Assembly (NCBI GenBank): GCA_021555105.2
Contig: CP134604.1
Span: 806,001 to 870,000, forward strand
Origin: Thalassospiraceae bacterium LMO-JJ14
Lineage (GTDB): Bacteria > Pseudomonadota > Alphaproteobacteria > Rhodospirillales > Casp-alpha2
Length of the DNA stretch: 64,000 bases
Reading direction: 5' to 3'
Below, piece by piece: positions 16,950-27,409 of the stretch; position 1 is the first letter of the stretch, and the number at the start of each line of letters is the position of its first letter. A model generated the notes under the pieces. The model made no database searches. It saw only the letters and a list, made by a program, of their open reading frames with translations, and had not been told where the DNA came from. The position numbers and the translations under genes are program-made.

Positions 16950-18179
16950 TCAGGCGGTGCGGGGCTGGCGCTGGCCCAGCAACAACCAGAGCGCAATCCC
17001 CATGTTCAAAAGGTTCCACGCGATACCGTTCAGAAATGCTGCCTGATACGATCCCGTCAGGTCATAAATCTCACCGGACATCCAGCCGCCGATGGCCATG
17101 CCGATGACGGTCGTCATCAGGACAAGACTGACTCGTGCGCCGGCTTCGCGGGCCGGAAAGAATTGCCGTACGATCATCGCATAACTCGGAACGATCCCGC
17201 CTTGGGACAGGCCGAACAGCGCGGAAACAACATAAAGCGAGACCAGGCCATCGAAAGGAATGTAGAAGAACAGGGCTGCGCACTGCAGTGCCGAGCCCAG
17301 CAGCAAGGTACCGAGACCGCCGATCTTGTCGGCGATAAAACCCGACGTGATACGGCTGACGACCCCCAGGCCGAGCATGATCGACAGCATCTCCGCGCCG
17401 CGGGCAACGCCGTAACCGAGATCGCCGCAGTAAGCCACGATGTGGACCTGCGGCATGGACATGGCGATACAGCAGGCCAGCCCGGCGACGATCAGCAGAA
17501 TTTGCACGGTTCGGCTCGACATGCCGTCAGGTCTGAGCCCGCGCGCAGTCCCAAGGATGCTCGGGCGTTCCGAGGTGTCGGCGCGGCGCCGCAGCAGGAA
17601 TGCCAGCGGCAGCATGATGACGATACAGGCAACGGCGATCCACAGATGCGCCTCGCGCCAGCCGACGGTCTGGATGGCATACGACAGGATTGGCGGCCAG
17701 ATGGTGCCGGACAGGTAGTTGCCGCTGGCGACGATGCCGACGGCAATGCCGCGCCGCTTTTCGAACCACAATGAAACGTCGGCAACCAGTGGACCGAATG
17801 TCGCGGCGCTGCCCATCATGCCGATCAAAAGTGTCTGCGCCAGCGTAAAGGCCAGAACGCTTTCCGCCTGTGACGCGACGACATAACCGATTGCCAGCAT
17901 AAAGGTGCCGACGAGCAGGGGGACAAAAATACCGAAGCGGTCGGCGAGGCGCCCCATAACGATACCGCCGACGGCAAAACCGATCATCGTCGCGGTATAG
18001 GGCAAAGAAGCGCCGCCCCGGTCGAGACCGAATTCCGCCTCGATCGCCGGCAGGGTGACGACAACCGACCACAGACCGATGCCGCCGACCGTGCTGAGAG
18101 CCAGCGAAATCGCCAGCCGCGTCCATGCGTACTTGCCGTCAATGTCGCTTGAGGCACTTTGTGTCGACGGGTTGTTCAT
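16950..18179 (-). CDS. MFS transporter
   Basis: A 409-aa inner-membrane carrier with twelve hydrophobic segments and the family loop GRLADRFGIFVPLL between segments 2 and 3. It resembles the oxalate/formate antiporter-like and monocarboxylate-like group (segment order, VTLPAIEAEFGLDRGGASLPY near the start). The substrate is unknown. It stands alone, 123 bp from the TPR gene, and is divergent from the RND pump. Confidence 0.88.
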   Translation of the reverse strand: MNNPSTQSASSDIDGKYAWTRLAISLALSTVGGIGLWSVVVTLPAIEAEFGLDRGGASLPYTATMIGFAVGGIVMGRLADRFGIFVPLLVGTFMLAIGYVVASQAESVLAFTLAQTLLIGMMGSAATFGPLVADVSLWFEKRRGIAVGIVASGNYLSGTIWPPILSYAIQTVGWREAHLWIAVACIVIMLPLAFLLRRRADTSERPSILGTARGLRPDGMSSRTVQILLIVAGLACCIAMSMPQVHIVAYCGDLGYGVARGAEMLSIMLGLGVVSRITSGFIADKIGGLGTLLLGSALQCAALFFYIPFDGLVSLYVVSALFGLSQGGIVPSYAMIVRQFFPAREAGARVSLVLMTTVIGMAIGGWMSGEIYDLTGSYQAAFLNGIAWNLLNMGIALWLLLGQRQPRTA

Positions 18180-18514
18180 GGCGTCTCGAAAATAGCGTGG
18201 ATCATGAAATCACGTAACGCCGCATATCGTCGCTGTCAAAGGATGTCTGGGCGACGCCGGATAAACCGGGCGCCGTTTTATGCCGACCTGGGGCCATGTT
18301 CGGTGGGCTTTTGCCGTCTTGATAACGCTTTGGATTTCCCCAAATAACATGTAACAATATTGGGTTGAATGGTGATCGGCCATCTGACCGTTTGGCCTGC
18401 GGGCTATAGTCGGCAAGAACAGGCCTATCGAAATTCCCTGTACAGTTTGGCATGGGGCCGACGCCCCTGAACGAAGGTTTGTATCATGGGGCCGATGGAT
18501 TCCGAGTGGAGTAA
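18180..18514. other. Gap between MFS and RND genes, no gene seen
   Basis: 335 bases between divergent genes. I see no gene with a credible start and no strong hairpin or promoter match. It must hold the promoters of both divergent units. Confidence 0.4.
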
Positions 18515-18589
18515 ATGAGAGTGGATGACACGAAGGACATGATGTCGCATGAGGTTCTCTTGCCGGTAAAGCGGGGGCGCCGCCAGTGA
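18515..18589 (+). CDS. Possible 24-codon leader ORF coupled to the RND adaptor gene
   Basis: The ATG at 18515 is preceded by GGAG (18508-18511) and opens a 24-codon frame rich in Met, Asp and Lys/Arg (it begins MRVDDTKDMMSH). Its TGA overlaps the GTG start of the adaptor gene in the sequence GTGA (18586-18589). Such an arrangement lets ribosomes that finish the short frame reinitiate on the next gene, and could make expression respond to translation of the leader. No similarity to known leader peptides is claimed. Confidence 0.4.
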   Translation: MRVDDTKDMMSHEVLLPVKRGRRQ

Positions 18590-19692
18590 AACGGGAACAC
18601 CGGATAAGGTGGATTGCCGTCGCAGCGCTGGCGCTCGTCGTGCTGTGGGGAACCCACGATCAGTGGGGGCCTTTGTTCGCAAATGCCACAATCAGTCCGA
18701 AAATGGCAGCCGATAAAAGCGCCGCCAAGAAAAAATCCGCCGCCAAGGGCGTTCCCGTAATCGTGGAAGCGGTCGGCGAGACCCGTGACAGTGTTCTTAT
18801 TGAAGCCATCGGCACGGCGCGTGCGCGGCTTTCGGTAACGATGTTCCCGGCGGCGGCCGGCGAAATCGTGGAGTTTCCGGTCGAAAGCGGCCAGGAAGTC
18901 AAGAAGAACGCCGTCATCATGCGCCTTGATGCCCGCGACGCCGGGCTGCAGGTCCGTGTTGCCGATACCCGCGTCAAGGAAGCTGAAAACACGCTCCAAC
19001 GGGCGCGCCGCCTGCGTGACAACAATGTCCGCTCGAAAGCGAATGTCGAGGACGCCGACGTGATCCTCGAGCGTGCGAAACTGGAACTGGGGCAGGCGCG
19101 CGAGGCACTTGCAGATCGCACCATGCGCGCGCCATTCGACGGAATCGTCGGTATCCCCAAGGTTGAAATCGGTGATCGTGTGACGACGGGAAGCGAGATC
19201 ATCACCATCGACGATCGTTCGACGCTTCTGGTCGAATTCGAAATAGCGGAGCGGAATCTGTCTCGGCTCAGCCTCGGCATGCCGGTAACGGCGCGGACAC
19301 CGAGTTTCCGTGACCGTGATATCGAAGGACACATCAACAAGATCGATAGTCGCGTCGACCCGGTCTCGAGAACCGTCCGGGTGCGCGCCGAATTCGCCAA
19401 CACGGATGATTCGTTGCGCCCCGGCATGTCGTTTTTCGTCAACCTTGATCTGCCCGGTGAAATGCTCACCAGCGTGCCGGAACTGGCGTTGCAATGGCAG
19501 AACGGAGAAAGTTTCATATGGCGCATTAGCGACGGCAAGGCGGAGCGCGTTCCGGTCGTCTCGAAACGTCGGCTCAACAACAAGGTCCTTGTCGAAGGCG
19601 ATGTGAAACCCGGAGACGTGGTTGTCGTCGAGGGTGTGCAGCGTCTCAGGAACGGCCGCGAGGTCGAGATATCGCAAAGCGAAGGTAGCTGA
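18586..19692 (+). CDS. RND efflux periplasmic adaptor subunit
   Basis: A 368-aa membrane fusion protein that joins the RND pump to an outer-membrane channel. It has an N-terminal membrane anchor (IAVAALALVVLWG), a lipoyl-like half (VEFPVESGQEVKKN ... RAPFDGIVGIPKVEIGDRV), a coiled-coil hairpin between them (residues about 115-165) and a beta-barrel domain. The start is GTG, overlapping the stop of the short leader ORF, with a G-rich site upstream. It lies 2 bp before the pump gene. An outer-membrane TolC-like gene is not in the window. Confidence 0.9.
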   Translation: MKREHRIRWIAVAALALVVLWGTHDQWGPLFANATISPKMAADKSAAKKKSAAKGVPVIVEAVGETRDSVLIEAIGTARARLSVTMFPAAAGEIVEFPVESGQEVKKNAVIMRLDARDAGLQVRVADTRVKEAENTLQRARRLRDNNVRSKANVEDADVILERAKLELGQAREALADRTMRAPFDGIVGIPKVEIGDRVTTGSEIITIDDRSTLLVEFEIAERNLSRLSLGMPVTARTPSFRDRDIEGHINKIDSRVDPVSRTVRVRAEFANTDDSLRPGMSFFVNLDLPGEMLTSVPELALQWQNGESFIWRISDGKAERVPVVSKRRLNNKVLVEGDVKPGDVVVVEGVQRLRNGREVEISQSEGS

Positions 19693-19694
19693 AA

Positions 19695-22600
19695 ATGGCG
19701 GAACGCCTGGATACGTCAAGCGCGGTCAACGACCTGCCGACGATGAGCGTGCGCCGCCCGTATCTGGCGGTGGTTCTCAATCTTCTGATTATGATTGCCG
19801 GTTTCGGGGCGCTGTTGGGCGTTGAAGTCCGCGAGTTGCCCGATGTCGACCGTCCGATCGTGACCGTGCGCGGCGATTATCCCGGGGCGTCGCCGGAAAC
19901 CATGGATGCGGAAGTCACCAGTATCGTTGAAGCGGCGGTCGCCCGGGTCAATGGCGTCAAGGAAGTCCGCGCGTCGTCCGAGGAAAACAATTTCCGTCTC
20001 CGGGCTGTTTTCAATCCCAACGTTAATCTGATCGACGCCGCCAACGACGTCCGCGAAGCGGTCAGCCGCGTCGAACGGCAACTGCCGGATCGGGTCGAAA
20101 ACCTTACCGTGATCAAGGCCGATGCGGATGCGACGTCGATCGTCACACTCGCGGTCTATAGCGAAAGCCTGCAGATTGATGACCTGACCCGGGTTGTCGA
20201 GGACCAGGTCATTCCCGAATTGACCTCGGTCGAAGGTGTCGCAGACGTGAACGTGTTTGGCGATCAGGAGCGCGTGCTGCGTGTGCTGCTCGACCCCATG
20301 CGGCTGGCCAGCTATGGCCTGTCGGTCGCGGATGTCGCCAAGGTTATGCGTAATGCGCGTTACGATGTGCCGGCCGGCAGCTTCCAGTCGCGTGAGCAGG
20401 AAGTGCTGGTGCGGGCCAATGCATCGGTCATCGATCCGAAAAAGATCGAGGACCTGTTTATCCGTGAGCCGGTTCGTATCGGCGATGTGGCGAGTGTCTT
20501 CTTCGGTCCCGCCGAAGCGGAGAGCTGGGTGCGCCTGAACGGGCGCACCGTGCTTTCGCTCGGCATCGTGCGTCAGGCCAGTTCAAACACCATCGCCATT
20601 GCCGAAGGGGTGGCCGGGGTGGTCAAGCGGTTGAAAGCGCAAATACCTGCCATCACCATCGAAACCATTTCCGACGACAGCCTGTTCATCAAGGGCTCAA
20701 TCGGTGAATTGCTGGTGACGCTCGGCTACACGATCATGATCGTGGTATTTGTGCTGTTTGTCTTCACCGGACAATTCCGCGCCTCGCTGATCCCGACGGT
20801 GGCAATCCCGGTGGCACTGGTCGGCTCTCTGGCCGCGGTCTGGCTGCTCGGCTTCTCGATCAATCTGATCACGTTGTTGGCGATGGTGCTGGCGGCGGGG
20901 GTCGTTGTCGACGATGCCATTGTCGTGCTTGAAAACATCCAGCGCATGCGTGCACAGGGTATAAAGACCCGTGCTGCCGCCGTGCTCGGCACACGTCAGG
21001 TATTCTTTGCCGTGCTGGCGACCACGGCGACATTGGTTTCCGTGTTCGTACCGATTTCCTTCCTTCCGTCGACGGCGGGTCGGCTGTTTCAGGAATTCGG
21101 TTTCGTGCTCGCCGTGACGGTGATGATTTCATCTTTCGTGGCACTGTCTCTGGTGCCGATGCTGTCGTCGAAATTGCCGAACCGTGCACCTGGCGGGCCG
21201 GCCAAGGGTGTCGCTGCGATCCTGCATGGTCTCGGCAGGGCGGGACTCAAGGCTTATACGGTACCGCTGGATATGGTGCTGAAGGCGCCGATACTGGTAT
21301 TCATCCTGTGCGCTGCGGTCATCGCCACCGCCTATGTCGCATATCAAGACCTGGGCGAGGAACTGGTGCCTGAGGAAGATCGCGGCAAGATCACGGTACG
21401 CCTGACCGGGCCGGACGGGGTTGGGCTGCCGTATACCGACCGACAGGTTGAACAGGTCGAAAAAATCCTCGCACCTTATGTCGCCAGTGGCGTGGTCGAA
21501 AAACTGTTCACCATCACCGGCCGCTACGATCTCAACCGCGGCCAGATCGATGCGCCGCTTATCCCCTGGGAAGAACGGACCATCAGCGAAGGTGACATCG
21601 CCAAGGACGTAAACAGGAAGCTCGCCAAGATCCCCGGCGCCCAGGCGCGGGTCCGACGCGGAAACAGCCTGAACCTGCGCAATGCCGACGGCGGCCTGGA
21701 AATCGCGCTGATCGGCGCGGATTACGATCACATCTTCGTCGAGACCAACAAGTTCGTCCGTCAGATAGAGAACAATCTGCCGTGGATCAGTAACATGCGC
21801 GTTGAATTCCGCGCCACACAGCCTGAGCTTTCGATCGACATCGACCGTCGCCGCGCCACCGATCTGGGTGTCGACATCGAGGATCTGGCGACGACGATCC
21901 AGGTGCTTGTCGACGAGTTCGAGGTCGCCGAGCTGACCGTCAACGACAAGGCCGTGCCGATCATGCTGCAGGCATCGGAAGCGGCGGTCAACGAGCCGTC
22001 GGACATCGCCAATCTATATGTGACGGCGGCTGGCGGGCGGCTGGTGCCGCTGTCGCAGCTGATCTCGTTTTCGGAAAGTTCCGTCCCGGCCGAGCTGGAC
22101 CGTCATGCCCAGCGCCGGGCCATTGAAATCGATGCGGATATCGCCCCCGGACGCACCTTGCGTGAAGCCATCGAAGCGGTGCAAGCGCTGGCTGCGGAGA
22201 CCCTGATCGGCGATGTCGGTTTGATCTTCCTCGGCGAGGCGAAAACCCTGAACGAGACCTCGCACGATTTGCTGGTGACCTATCTGATCGCCTTTGTCGT
22301 CGTGTTCCTGGTGCTGGTTGCACAGTTCGAAAGCATCACCAGCGCCGTCGTCGTCATGCTGACGGTGCCGTTCGGAATCTGTGCGGCGATCTTCGCGCTC
22401 TATATTACCGGCACGTCCATCAACATTTATTCGCAAATCGGGGTGCTGATGCTGACCGGCATCATGGCCAAGAACGCGATCTTGATGGTCGAGTTTGCCG
22501 ACCAGCTCAGGGAACAGGGGCTGAGCCCGCGCGATGCGGCCCGTGAAGCCTCGCTGGTCCGGTTCCGACCGATCATGATGACCATGGTCTCGACGGTGTT

Positions 22601-22826
22601 CGGCGGCCTGCCGCTCATTCTCGGCGTCGGCCCAGGTGCCGAGGCACGGGTTGCGATCGGCTGGGTGATCTTCGGTGGACTCGGTATGGCGGCGGCAATC
22701 ACGCTGTTGCTGACGCCGGTGCTATATGCGCTGATCGCCGGGCTGTCGAAACCGCGTTCGCAAAGCGGTGAGGAACTGACCGGTGAATTACGCGCGGTCG
22801 ATAAATCACACGCCCCTGCGGAATAA
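19695..22826 (+). CDS. RND efflux transporter permease (AcrB/MexF superfamily)
   Basis: A 1043-aa inner-membrane proton-driven exporter. The frame shows the usual plan: a first segment near residue 30, a large periplasmic porter domain, six segments around 330-540, a second periplasmic domain and a last block of segments (850-1010). The GVVVDDAIVVLENI stretch in segment 4 carries the Asp-Asp proton relay, and the Gly-rich end GIMAKNAILMVEFADQL is the repeat of it in segment 10. It belongs with the heavy-substrate/multidrug group; the compound is unknown. It converges with a short hypothetical gene with a 2-bp gap. Confidence 0.93.
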   Translation: MAERLDTSSAVNDLPTMSVRRPYLAVVLNLLIMIAGFGALLGVEVRELPDVDRPIVTVRGDYPGASPETMDAEVTSIVEAAVARVNGVKEVRASSEENNFRLRAVFNPNVNLIDAANDVREAVSRVERQLPDRVENLTVIKADADATSIVTLAVYSESLQIDDLTRVVEDQVIPELTSVEGVADVNVFGDQERVLRVLLDPMRLASYGLSVADVAKVMRNARYDVPAGSFQSREQEVLVRANASVIDPKKIEDLFIREPVRIGDVASVFFGPAEAESWVRLNGRTVLSLGIVRQASSNTIAIAEGVAGVVKRLKAQIPAITIETISDDSLFIKGSIGELLVTLGYTIMIVVFVLFVFTGQFRASLIPTVAIPVALVGSLAAVWLLGFSINLITLLAMVLAAGVVVDDAIVVLENIQRMRAQGIKTRAAAVLGTRQVFFAVLATTATLVSVFVPISFLPSTAGRLFQEFGFVLAVTVMISSFVALSLVPMLSSKLPNRAPGGPAKGVAAILHGLGRAGLKAYTVPLDMVLKAPILVFILCAAVIATAYVAYQDLGEELVPEEDRGKITVRLTGPDGVGLPYTDRQVEQVEKILAPYVASGVVEKLFTITGRYDLNRGQIDAPLIPWEERTISEGDIAKDVNRKLAKIPGAQARVRRGNSLNLRNADGGLEIALIGADYDHIFVETNKFVRQIENNLPWISNMRVEFRATQPELSIDIDRRRATDLGVDIEDLATTIQVLVDEFEVAELTVNDKAVPIMLQASEAAVNEPSDIANLYVTAAGGRLVPLSQLISFSESSVPAELDRHAQRRAIEIDADIAPGRTLREAIEAVQALAAETLIGDVGLIFLGEAKTLNETSHDLLVTYLIAFVVVFLVLVAQFESITSAVVVMLTVPFGICAAIFALYITGTSINIYSQIGVLMLTGIMAKNAILMVEFADQLREQGLSPRDAAREASLVRFRPIMMTMVSTVFGGLPLILGVGPGAEARVAIGWVIFGGLGMAAAITLLLTPVLYALIAGLSKPRSQSGEELTGELRAVDKSHAPAE

Positions 22827-22828
22827 AC

Positions 22829-23152
22829 TCAGTCTTCCGGGCTGTCAGCACCGATGGCAGCTTCACCGGCTTCATCGAGCCCCAGTACGGCACCGGATCG
22901 TTGCGGCTCTATCGGCTGCAGTTCGTCCTTGGCGTCGGTCGTCCACTCGGCGATCTGGATCACCTCGGCGTGCGTGCCATCCAACTCTTCGGCGTCGACA
23001 GGTTCCAGCACATGCAGGCCGCTCTGATCGGCATAGAAAGTATGCTCGCCGAAAACTTCCGTCAGCGCCTCGCTGGCGGGGTTGTCGTCGGGGATGGGTA
23101 TGGCGCCGGTCTGACGCTCAATGGCGCCGACCTGATCGGTCGTCAGTTTCAT
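22829..23152 (-). CDS. Conserved hypothetical acidic protein
   Basis: A 107-aa protein, strongly acidic, with no signal or membrane segment. It begins MKLTTDQVGAIERQTGAIPI and contains HTFYADQSGLHVLEPV, which resembles small alphaproteobacterial proteins of unknown role. A clear ribosome binding site was not seen. It is convergent with the RND pump gene and 210 bp from the ETF-QO gene on the same strand. Confidence 0.6.
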   Translation of the reverse strand: MKLTTDQVGAIERQTGAIPIPDDNPASEALTEVFGEHTFYADQSGLHVLEPVDAEELDGTHAEVIQIAEWTTDAKDELQPIEPQRSGAVLGLDEAGEAAIGADSPED

Positions 23153-23307
23153 GGGATTGCCTAACTATCGTCGTTCGGACCGGGAAACGCCGCTCGCGGC
23201 TTTGTCCTTGGATATGGGTTCTCTGACGCGTCCCTGATGCAGCCTCGCAAATTGAGCTATGCGGTGCAAGGGGCCCCTCTGGAAGAGAATGCAGGTCATG
23301 CGTGAGT

Positions 23308-23344
23308 CCCTTCTCCCTTGGGGAAAGGGCAGGATGAGGGGGGG
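23308..23344. repeat. GC-rich palindromic intergenic repeat (degenerate copy)
   Basis: CCCTTCTCCCTTGGGGAAAG and the following GGGCAGGATGAGGG form an imperfect palindrome in the gap between two minus-strand genes. Similar pieces occur at 42642, 48126 and 49106. Confidence 0.5.
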
Positions 23345-23361
23345 TAAAAGAAACGAAGCCG

Positions 23362-25071
23362 TCACATATTAGGATAGTTCGGGCCGCCGCCGCCTTCCGG
23401 TACTACCCAGTTGATGTTCTGGGTCGGGTCCTTGATGTCGCAGGTTTTGCAGTGCACGCAGTTCTGCGCGTTGATCTGCAGTTTCATGGCGTCTGCGCCC
23501 TTGTCCTCGTCGGCGACGTATTCATAGACGCCCGCGGGGCAGAAGCGTGCTTCCGGTCCGTCATAGACGCCGAGGTTCGTCGCGACCGGCACGCTATCGT
23601 CCTTCAGCGTCAGGTGAACCGGCTGATCTTCCTCGTGGTTGGTCGCCGAGAACGAAACGTTGGTCAGCTTGTCGAATGTGATCACGCCGTCGGGCTTCGG
23701 ATAGTCGATCTTTGGCATGTCCTTGGCCGCCTTCAGGCGGTCGTGGTCGGTGTGGTTGGCAAGCGTCCACGGCAGCAGGAAGCCAAGGCCGATATTGTTC
23801 AGCCACATGTCGAAACCGGCATAGATGGTGCCCAGCGTGAGGCCGAACTTCGACAGCGCCGGGCGGGCATTGCGGACCTTGTGCAGGTCTTTGTAGACCC
23901 ATGATTTACGGAATGCCGGTTCATAGTCGGCCAACTCGTCATGGCTGCGACCGGCCTTCAAGGCGGCGAAGGCGCTTTCGGCGGCAAGCATGCCGGTCTT
24001 CATGGCGTTGTGCGATCCCTTGATGCGCGGCACGTTGACGAAGCCCGCCGCGCAGCCGGTCATACAGCCGCCCGGGAAAGCCAGCTTGGGCACGCTCTGC
24101 AGGCCGCCCTCGTTGATGGCGCGCGCGCCATAGGCAACGCGGCGGCCGCCTTCGAGCATTCTCTTGATATCCGGGTGCGTCTTGAAGCGCTGCATTTCGT
24201 CATAAGGCGACAGGTACGGGTTTTCGTAATCCAGCGTGACGACGAAACCGATGGCGATCTGCCCGGCTTCCTGGTGATAGACGAAGCCGCCGCCGGCACA
24301 CTCGGAAAGCGGCCAGCCCTGAGTATGGATGACGGTGCCTTCCTTATGGTTTTCGGCCGGCACGTCCCACAATTCCTTGATGCCGATGCCGTAAGTCTGC
24401 GGCTCGCGGCCTTCGCGCAGATTGAATTTTTCCATTAACTGCTTCGACAGATGTCCGCGGCAGCCCTCGGCGAAGAAGGTATATTTGGCGTGCAGTTCCA
24501 TGCCCGGCTCAAAGTTCGGCCCTGGTTGCCCATCCTTGCCCCGGCCCATATCGCCGGTGGCAATGCCCTTCACCGAACCGTCGTCGTTAAACAGCACTTC
24601 GGCGGCGGCAAAGCCCGGATAAACCTCGACGCCCATGGCCTCGGCCTGCTCGCCCAGCCAGCGCGTCAGGTTACCGAGCGACAGCGTATAGCAGCCGTGG
24701 TTCGACATCAGCGGCGGCATCAGAATGTGCGGCAGCGATGCGCTGCCGTGTTCCGACAGAACCCAGTGCTGGTTATCGGTGACGGGCACGCCCATCGGCG
24801 CGCCTTTGTCTTTCCAGTCGGGGATCAACTCGTTCAGCGCGATCGGATCGACGACGGCGCCGGACAGAATGTGCGCACCCACTTCGGAGCCTTTTTCGAC
24901 GACGCAGACGGTGATCTCGTGTTTGCGTTCCTGTGACAGCTGCATCAGCCGGATCGCCGCCGATAGACCGGACGGGCCGGCACCGACGATAACCACGTCG
25001 AATTCCATGCTTTCGCGTTCAATGGCTTCTGCTTGTTGTGCGTCGTCGTTCATGTTCGCCCCATTACTCAT
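23362..25071 (-). CDS. etfD: Electron transfer flavoprotein-ubiquinone oxidoreductase
   Basis: A 569-aa membrane-associated flavoprotein that passes electrons from ETF to ubiquinone during fatty acid, amino acid and one-carbon oxidation. It starts with the FAD fold [17 protein letters not shown] and has the [19 protein letters not shown] block, and ends with a 4Fe-4S ferredoxin-like domain ([12 protein letters not shown] plus an earlier cysteine in [11 protein letters not shown]). The length is that of the bacterial enzyme. An alternative start at 25053 is preceded by GGGGCG. The etfAB genes are not in the window. Confidence 0.95.
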   Translation of the reverse strand: MSNGANMNDDAQQAEAIERESMEFDVVIVGAGPSGLSAAIRLMQLSQERKHEITVCVVEKGSEVGAHILSGAVVDPIALNELIPDWKDKGAPMGVPVTDNQHWVLSEHGSASLPHILMPPLMSNHGCYTLSLGNLTRWLGEQAEAMGVEVYPGFAAAEVLFNDDGSVKGIATGDMGRGKDGQPGPNFEPGMELHAKYTFFAEGCRGHLSKQLMEKFNLREGREPQTYGIGIKELWDVPAENHKEGTVIHTQGWPLSECAGGGFVYHQEAGQIAIGFVVTLDYENPYLSPYDEMQRFKTHPDIKRMLEGGRRVAYGARAINEGGLQSVPKLAFPGGCMTGCAAGFVNVPRIKGSHNAMKTGMLAAESAFAALKAGRSHDELADYEPAFRKSWVYKDLHKVRNARPALSKFGLTLGTIYAGFDMWLNNIGLGFLLPWTLANHTDHDRLKAAKDMPKIDYPKPDGVITFDKLTNVSFSATNHEEDQPVHLTLKDDSVPVATNLGVYDGPEARFCPAGVYEYVADEDKGADAMKLQINAQNCVHCKTCDIKDPTQNINWVVPEGGGGPNYPNM

Positions 25072-25222
25072 ATATTAAGTCCAGCCCCCACGAGCTTCGG
25101 CGTTATATCATGCTGTTTTCGGCGATTCACGGAACAATTCCGAAGCGAAGTCGCCTGAAAGCGTCATTTACAACCCTTATTCGGGCGCTGTTCAGGCCGC
25201 GACAGCGTGATATGATCCGTTC

Positions 25223-26062
25223 ATGGAGCAGACTCAGGATATTTCCGCCGTACTGCAATGGCATATCGATGCCGGTTGCGATGAATGTGTCGCTGACGAG
25301 CCGGTCGACAGGTTCGCCGTGTCTGCCGTTGCCCCGGCGCCAGAACAAGGGCCGGCACCTACGGCTTCAGCATCCGCGGCGTCCCGCACACCTGCGCAAA
25401 ACGCACCCGCCATCAGCCGTGGCGCCAAGATCGACCCGCGCGAGGTGGATAACAACAGGCAGGTGAAGTCGGCCATGGAACTGGCCGCCGCTGCACAGAA
25501 CATCGATGATCTGAGAGAGGCGCTGACCGGCTTCGACGGTTGCCCGCTGAAGAAAACCGCAACCAATCTTGTGTTGTCCGACGGTCCCGCCGATGCCCGG
25601 CTGATGTTCGTCGGCGAGGCCCCGGGGGCGGACGAGGATCGCCAGGGCGTGCCGTTCGTCGGCCCCAGCGGCAAGCTTTTGAATGCCATACTGGAAAGTG
25701 CCGGGCTGAAACGCGAAGACGTGCTGATCTCCAACACCGTATTCTGGCGCCCGCCCGGCAACCGTACGCCGACGACGCAGGAATCCGCCGTTTGCCATCC
25801 GTTCATCGAACGGCTGGTGGAAATCGTCGATCCGGCGGTGCTGGTCTGTGTGGGGGCGCCGGCGGCGCATACGATGCTTGGCCAGACCCAGGGCATCAGC
25901 CGCCTGCGCGGCAAGTGGTTCTCGTTTCAGACACCGAAGCTGTCGCATCCGATCAACGCCACGGCGATGTTCCACCCGGCATACCTGCTGCGCACGCCGA
26001 TCAAGAAGCGCGATGCCTGGGCGGATATCCGCATGATCCGGAAAAAACTCGACGACGCCTAA
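25223..26062 (+). CDS. Family 4-type uracil-DNA glycosylase
   Basis: A 279-aa DNA repair enzyme that removes uracil from DNA. The catalytic motif A region is [18 protein letters not shown], followed by [14 protein letters not shown] and motif B region HPAYLLR. One iron-sulfur ligand is seen in [10 protein letters not shown] and others are around VCHPFIERL. About the first 70 residues are an Ala/Pro-rich linker beyond the core, which is common in alphaproteobacterial members. The start at 25223 has no strong Shine-Dalgarno. A hairpin-like CCTCAC/GTGAGG (26099-26117) follows. Confidence 0.88.
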   Translation: MEQTQDISAVLQWHIDAGCDECVADEPVDRFAVSAVAPAPEQGPAPTASASAASRTPAQNAPAISRGAKIDPREVDNNRQVKSAMELAAAAQNIDDLREALTGFDGCPLKKTATNLVLSDGPADARLMFVGEAPGADEDRQGVPFVGPSGKLLNAILESAGLKREDVLISNTVFWRPPGNRTPTTQESAVCHPFIERLVEIVDPAVLVCVGAPAAHTMLGQTQGISRLRGKWFSFQTPKLSHPINATAMFHPAYLLRTPIKKRDAWADIRMIRKKLDDA

Positions 26063-26210
26063 AGGCTTATTGTCGGCGATTGTCCGAACCTCGCGCGCGC
26101 CTCACGCCCAAGTGAGGGGACTTGATTTCTCCCCTTCTGCAAACGGTGGCATACGAAAGACGTGCCGCATGGGACGGCGCATGATCCATCGCTTTCAGGA
26201 GAAGACACAG

Positions 26211-26504
26211 ATGAAACGAACCTTTACCGCTGCCGCCGTAGTTGCCGGCGCCCTTGCCACCGCTGGTGCCGCCACGCTTTCGGCCCCGGTCTCCGCCGCC
26301 GAGAACGTCAAATGCTATGGCGTATCCAAAGCCGGCCAGAACGATTGTGCCGCCGGTCCGGGCACGACCTGCGCAGGGACGTCCAAGGTCGATTATCAGG
26401 GTAATGCCTGGAAACTGGTGCCCAAAGGTACCTGCACGACGATGAAACTGCCGGGCGGCCGCATGGGATCGCTCGAACCGCTGAAGCGCGACAACCCCGC
26501 TTAA
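26211..26504 (+). CDS. bufA: Bufferin precursor, DUF2282 family (BufA1/GigA)
   Basis: A 97-aa exported peptide precursor. The signal peptide covers residues 1-30 (cleavage near VSAA|EN). The core has four cysteines, Cys35 ([10 protein letters not shown]), Cys46 (QNDCAAG), Cys54 (TTCAGTS) and Cys75 ([12 protein letters not shown]), the layout of DUF2282 proteins. Family knowledge: members are modified on cysteine by a DUF692 (MNIO) enzyme with a DUF2063 partner and then bind copper or other soft metals. AGGAGA at 26197-26202 supports this start. It heads a four-gene unit with bufB, bufC and a doxX gene, the order of the gold/copper-induced cluster of Caulobacter. Confidence 0.92.
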   Translation: MKRTFTAAAVVAGALATAGAATLSAPVSAAENVKCYGVSKAGQNDCAAGPGTTCAGTSKVDYQGNAWKLVPKGTCTTMKLPGGRMGSLEPLKRDNPA

Positions 26505-26539
26505 GGTTTTGTGCTGATCGAGATGAGCGGCGGGGGCCG

Positions 26540-27409
26540 ATGACATATCAGGGTATAGATTTGCTGCGTGCCGGTGCTGGCTTTAAGGCCCGCCATTTCG
26601 GCTCGGTGCTGGAAACCCGGCCCTGTACCGGGTTCTTCGAAGTCCATGCGGAAAACTACATGGGCGCCGGCGGCCCCCCTCATGCCCAACTCGAAAAAAT
26701 TCGTGCCGACTATCCGCTTTCCGTGCACGGGGTCGGAATGTCGATCGGTGGTCCGCTGCCGCTTGATACCAATCATCTCGAACGTCTGAAGCGGGTCGTG
26801 GATCGCTATCAGCCGGCGCTGGTATCGGAACACCTGGCCTGGTCGACGCATCAGGGCGGGTATCTGAACGATCTACTGGCCTTGCCTTACAACGATGAGA
26901 CCCTGGTCCTTGTTTCGGATCATATCGATCAGGTGCAGACGCATCTGGGCCGGCAAATCCTGCTGGAAAATCCGTCGAGTTATGTGACGTTTGCGGCGAG
27001 CACCTGGGACGAGGTCGATTTCATCGCCGCCGTTCAGCGCCGTAGCGGATGCGGTCTGTTGCTCGACGTCAACAACGTGCATGTCTCGGCGGTCAATCAC
27101 GGCTGGGACGGGCAGGAATATATCCGGCGGTTCCCGCTGGATCATGTCCACGAAATCCATCTGGCCGGGCATGCCGTGGCCATTGACGACGATGGCCGGG
27201 AATTTTTGATCGATGCCCATGATCGGGCGGTCTCGGCCGAGGTAATGGCGCTCTACAGGCAGGTTCTGCAACGCACAGGCCCGCTTGCGACGCTGATCGA
27301 ATGGGATAACGACGTGCCGGACTGGATGGTCTTGATGGCAGAGATCGGCAAGGTTTCAGCGGTTCTCGGCGGCTCTGCCGGGACAAGCGAGGCGCGCCAT
27401 GTGGCTTGA
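26540..27409 (+). CDS. bufB: MNIO family enzyme DUF692 (BufB)
   Basis: A 289-aa TIM-barrel enzyme of the multinuclear non-heme iron oxidase family that oxidises cysteines of the precursor into a thiooxazole-type ring, as established for relatives. The iron-binding residues of the family are visible in FFEVHAENYM (34-41), SVHGVGMSIGGP (61-72), SEHLAW (96-101), the DVNNVHVSAVNHG block and the C-terminal HDRAV and EWDNDVP blocks. The start at 26540 is preceded by GGCGGGGG. It is 35 bp behind bufA and overlaps bufC by 11 bp. Confidence 0.93.
   Translation: MTYQGIDLLRAGAGFKARHFGSVLETRPCTGFFEVHAENYMGAGGPPHAQLEKIRADYPLSVHGVGMSIGGPLPLDTNHLERLKRVVDRYQPALVSEHLAWSTHQGGYLNDLLALPYNDETLVLVSDHIDQVQTHLGRQILLENPSSYVTFAASTWDEVDFIAAVQRRSGCGLLLDVNNVHVSAVNHGWDGQEYIRRFPLDHVHEIHLAGHAVAIDDDGREFLIDAHDRAVSAEVMALYRQVLQRTGPLATLIEWDNDVPDWMVLMAEIGKVSAVLGGSAGTSEARHVA

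Noticed and set aside
18484-19719. 411-codon open frame on the minus strand opposite the RND adaptor
   Set aside because: The product has no domain; the plus-strand adaptor has all family motifs.
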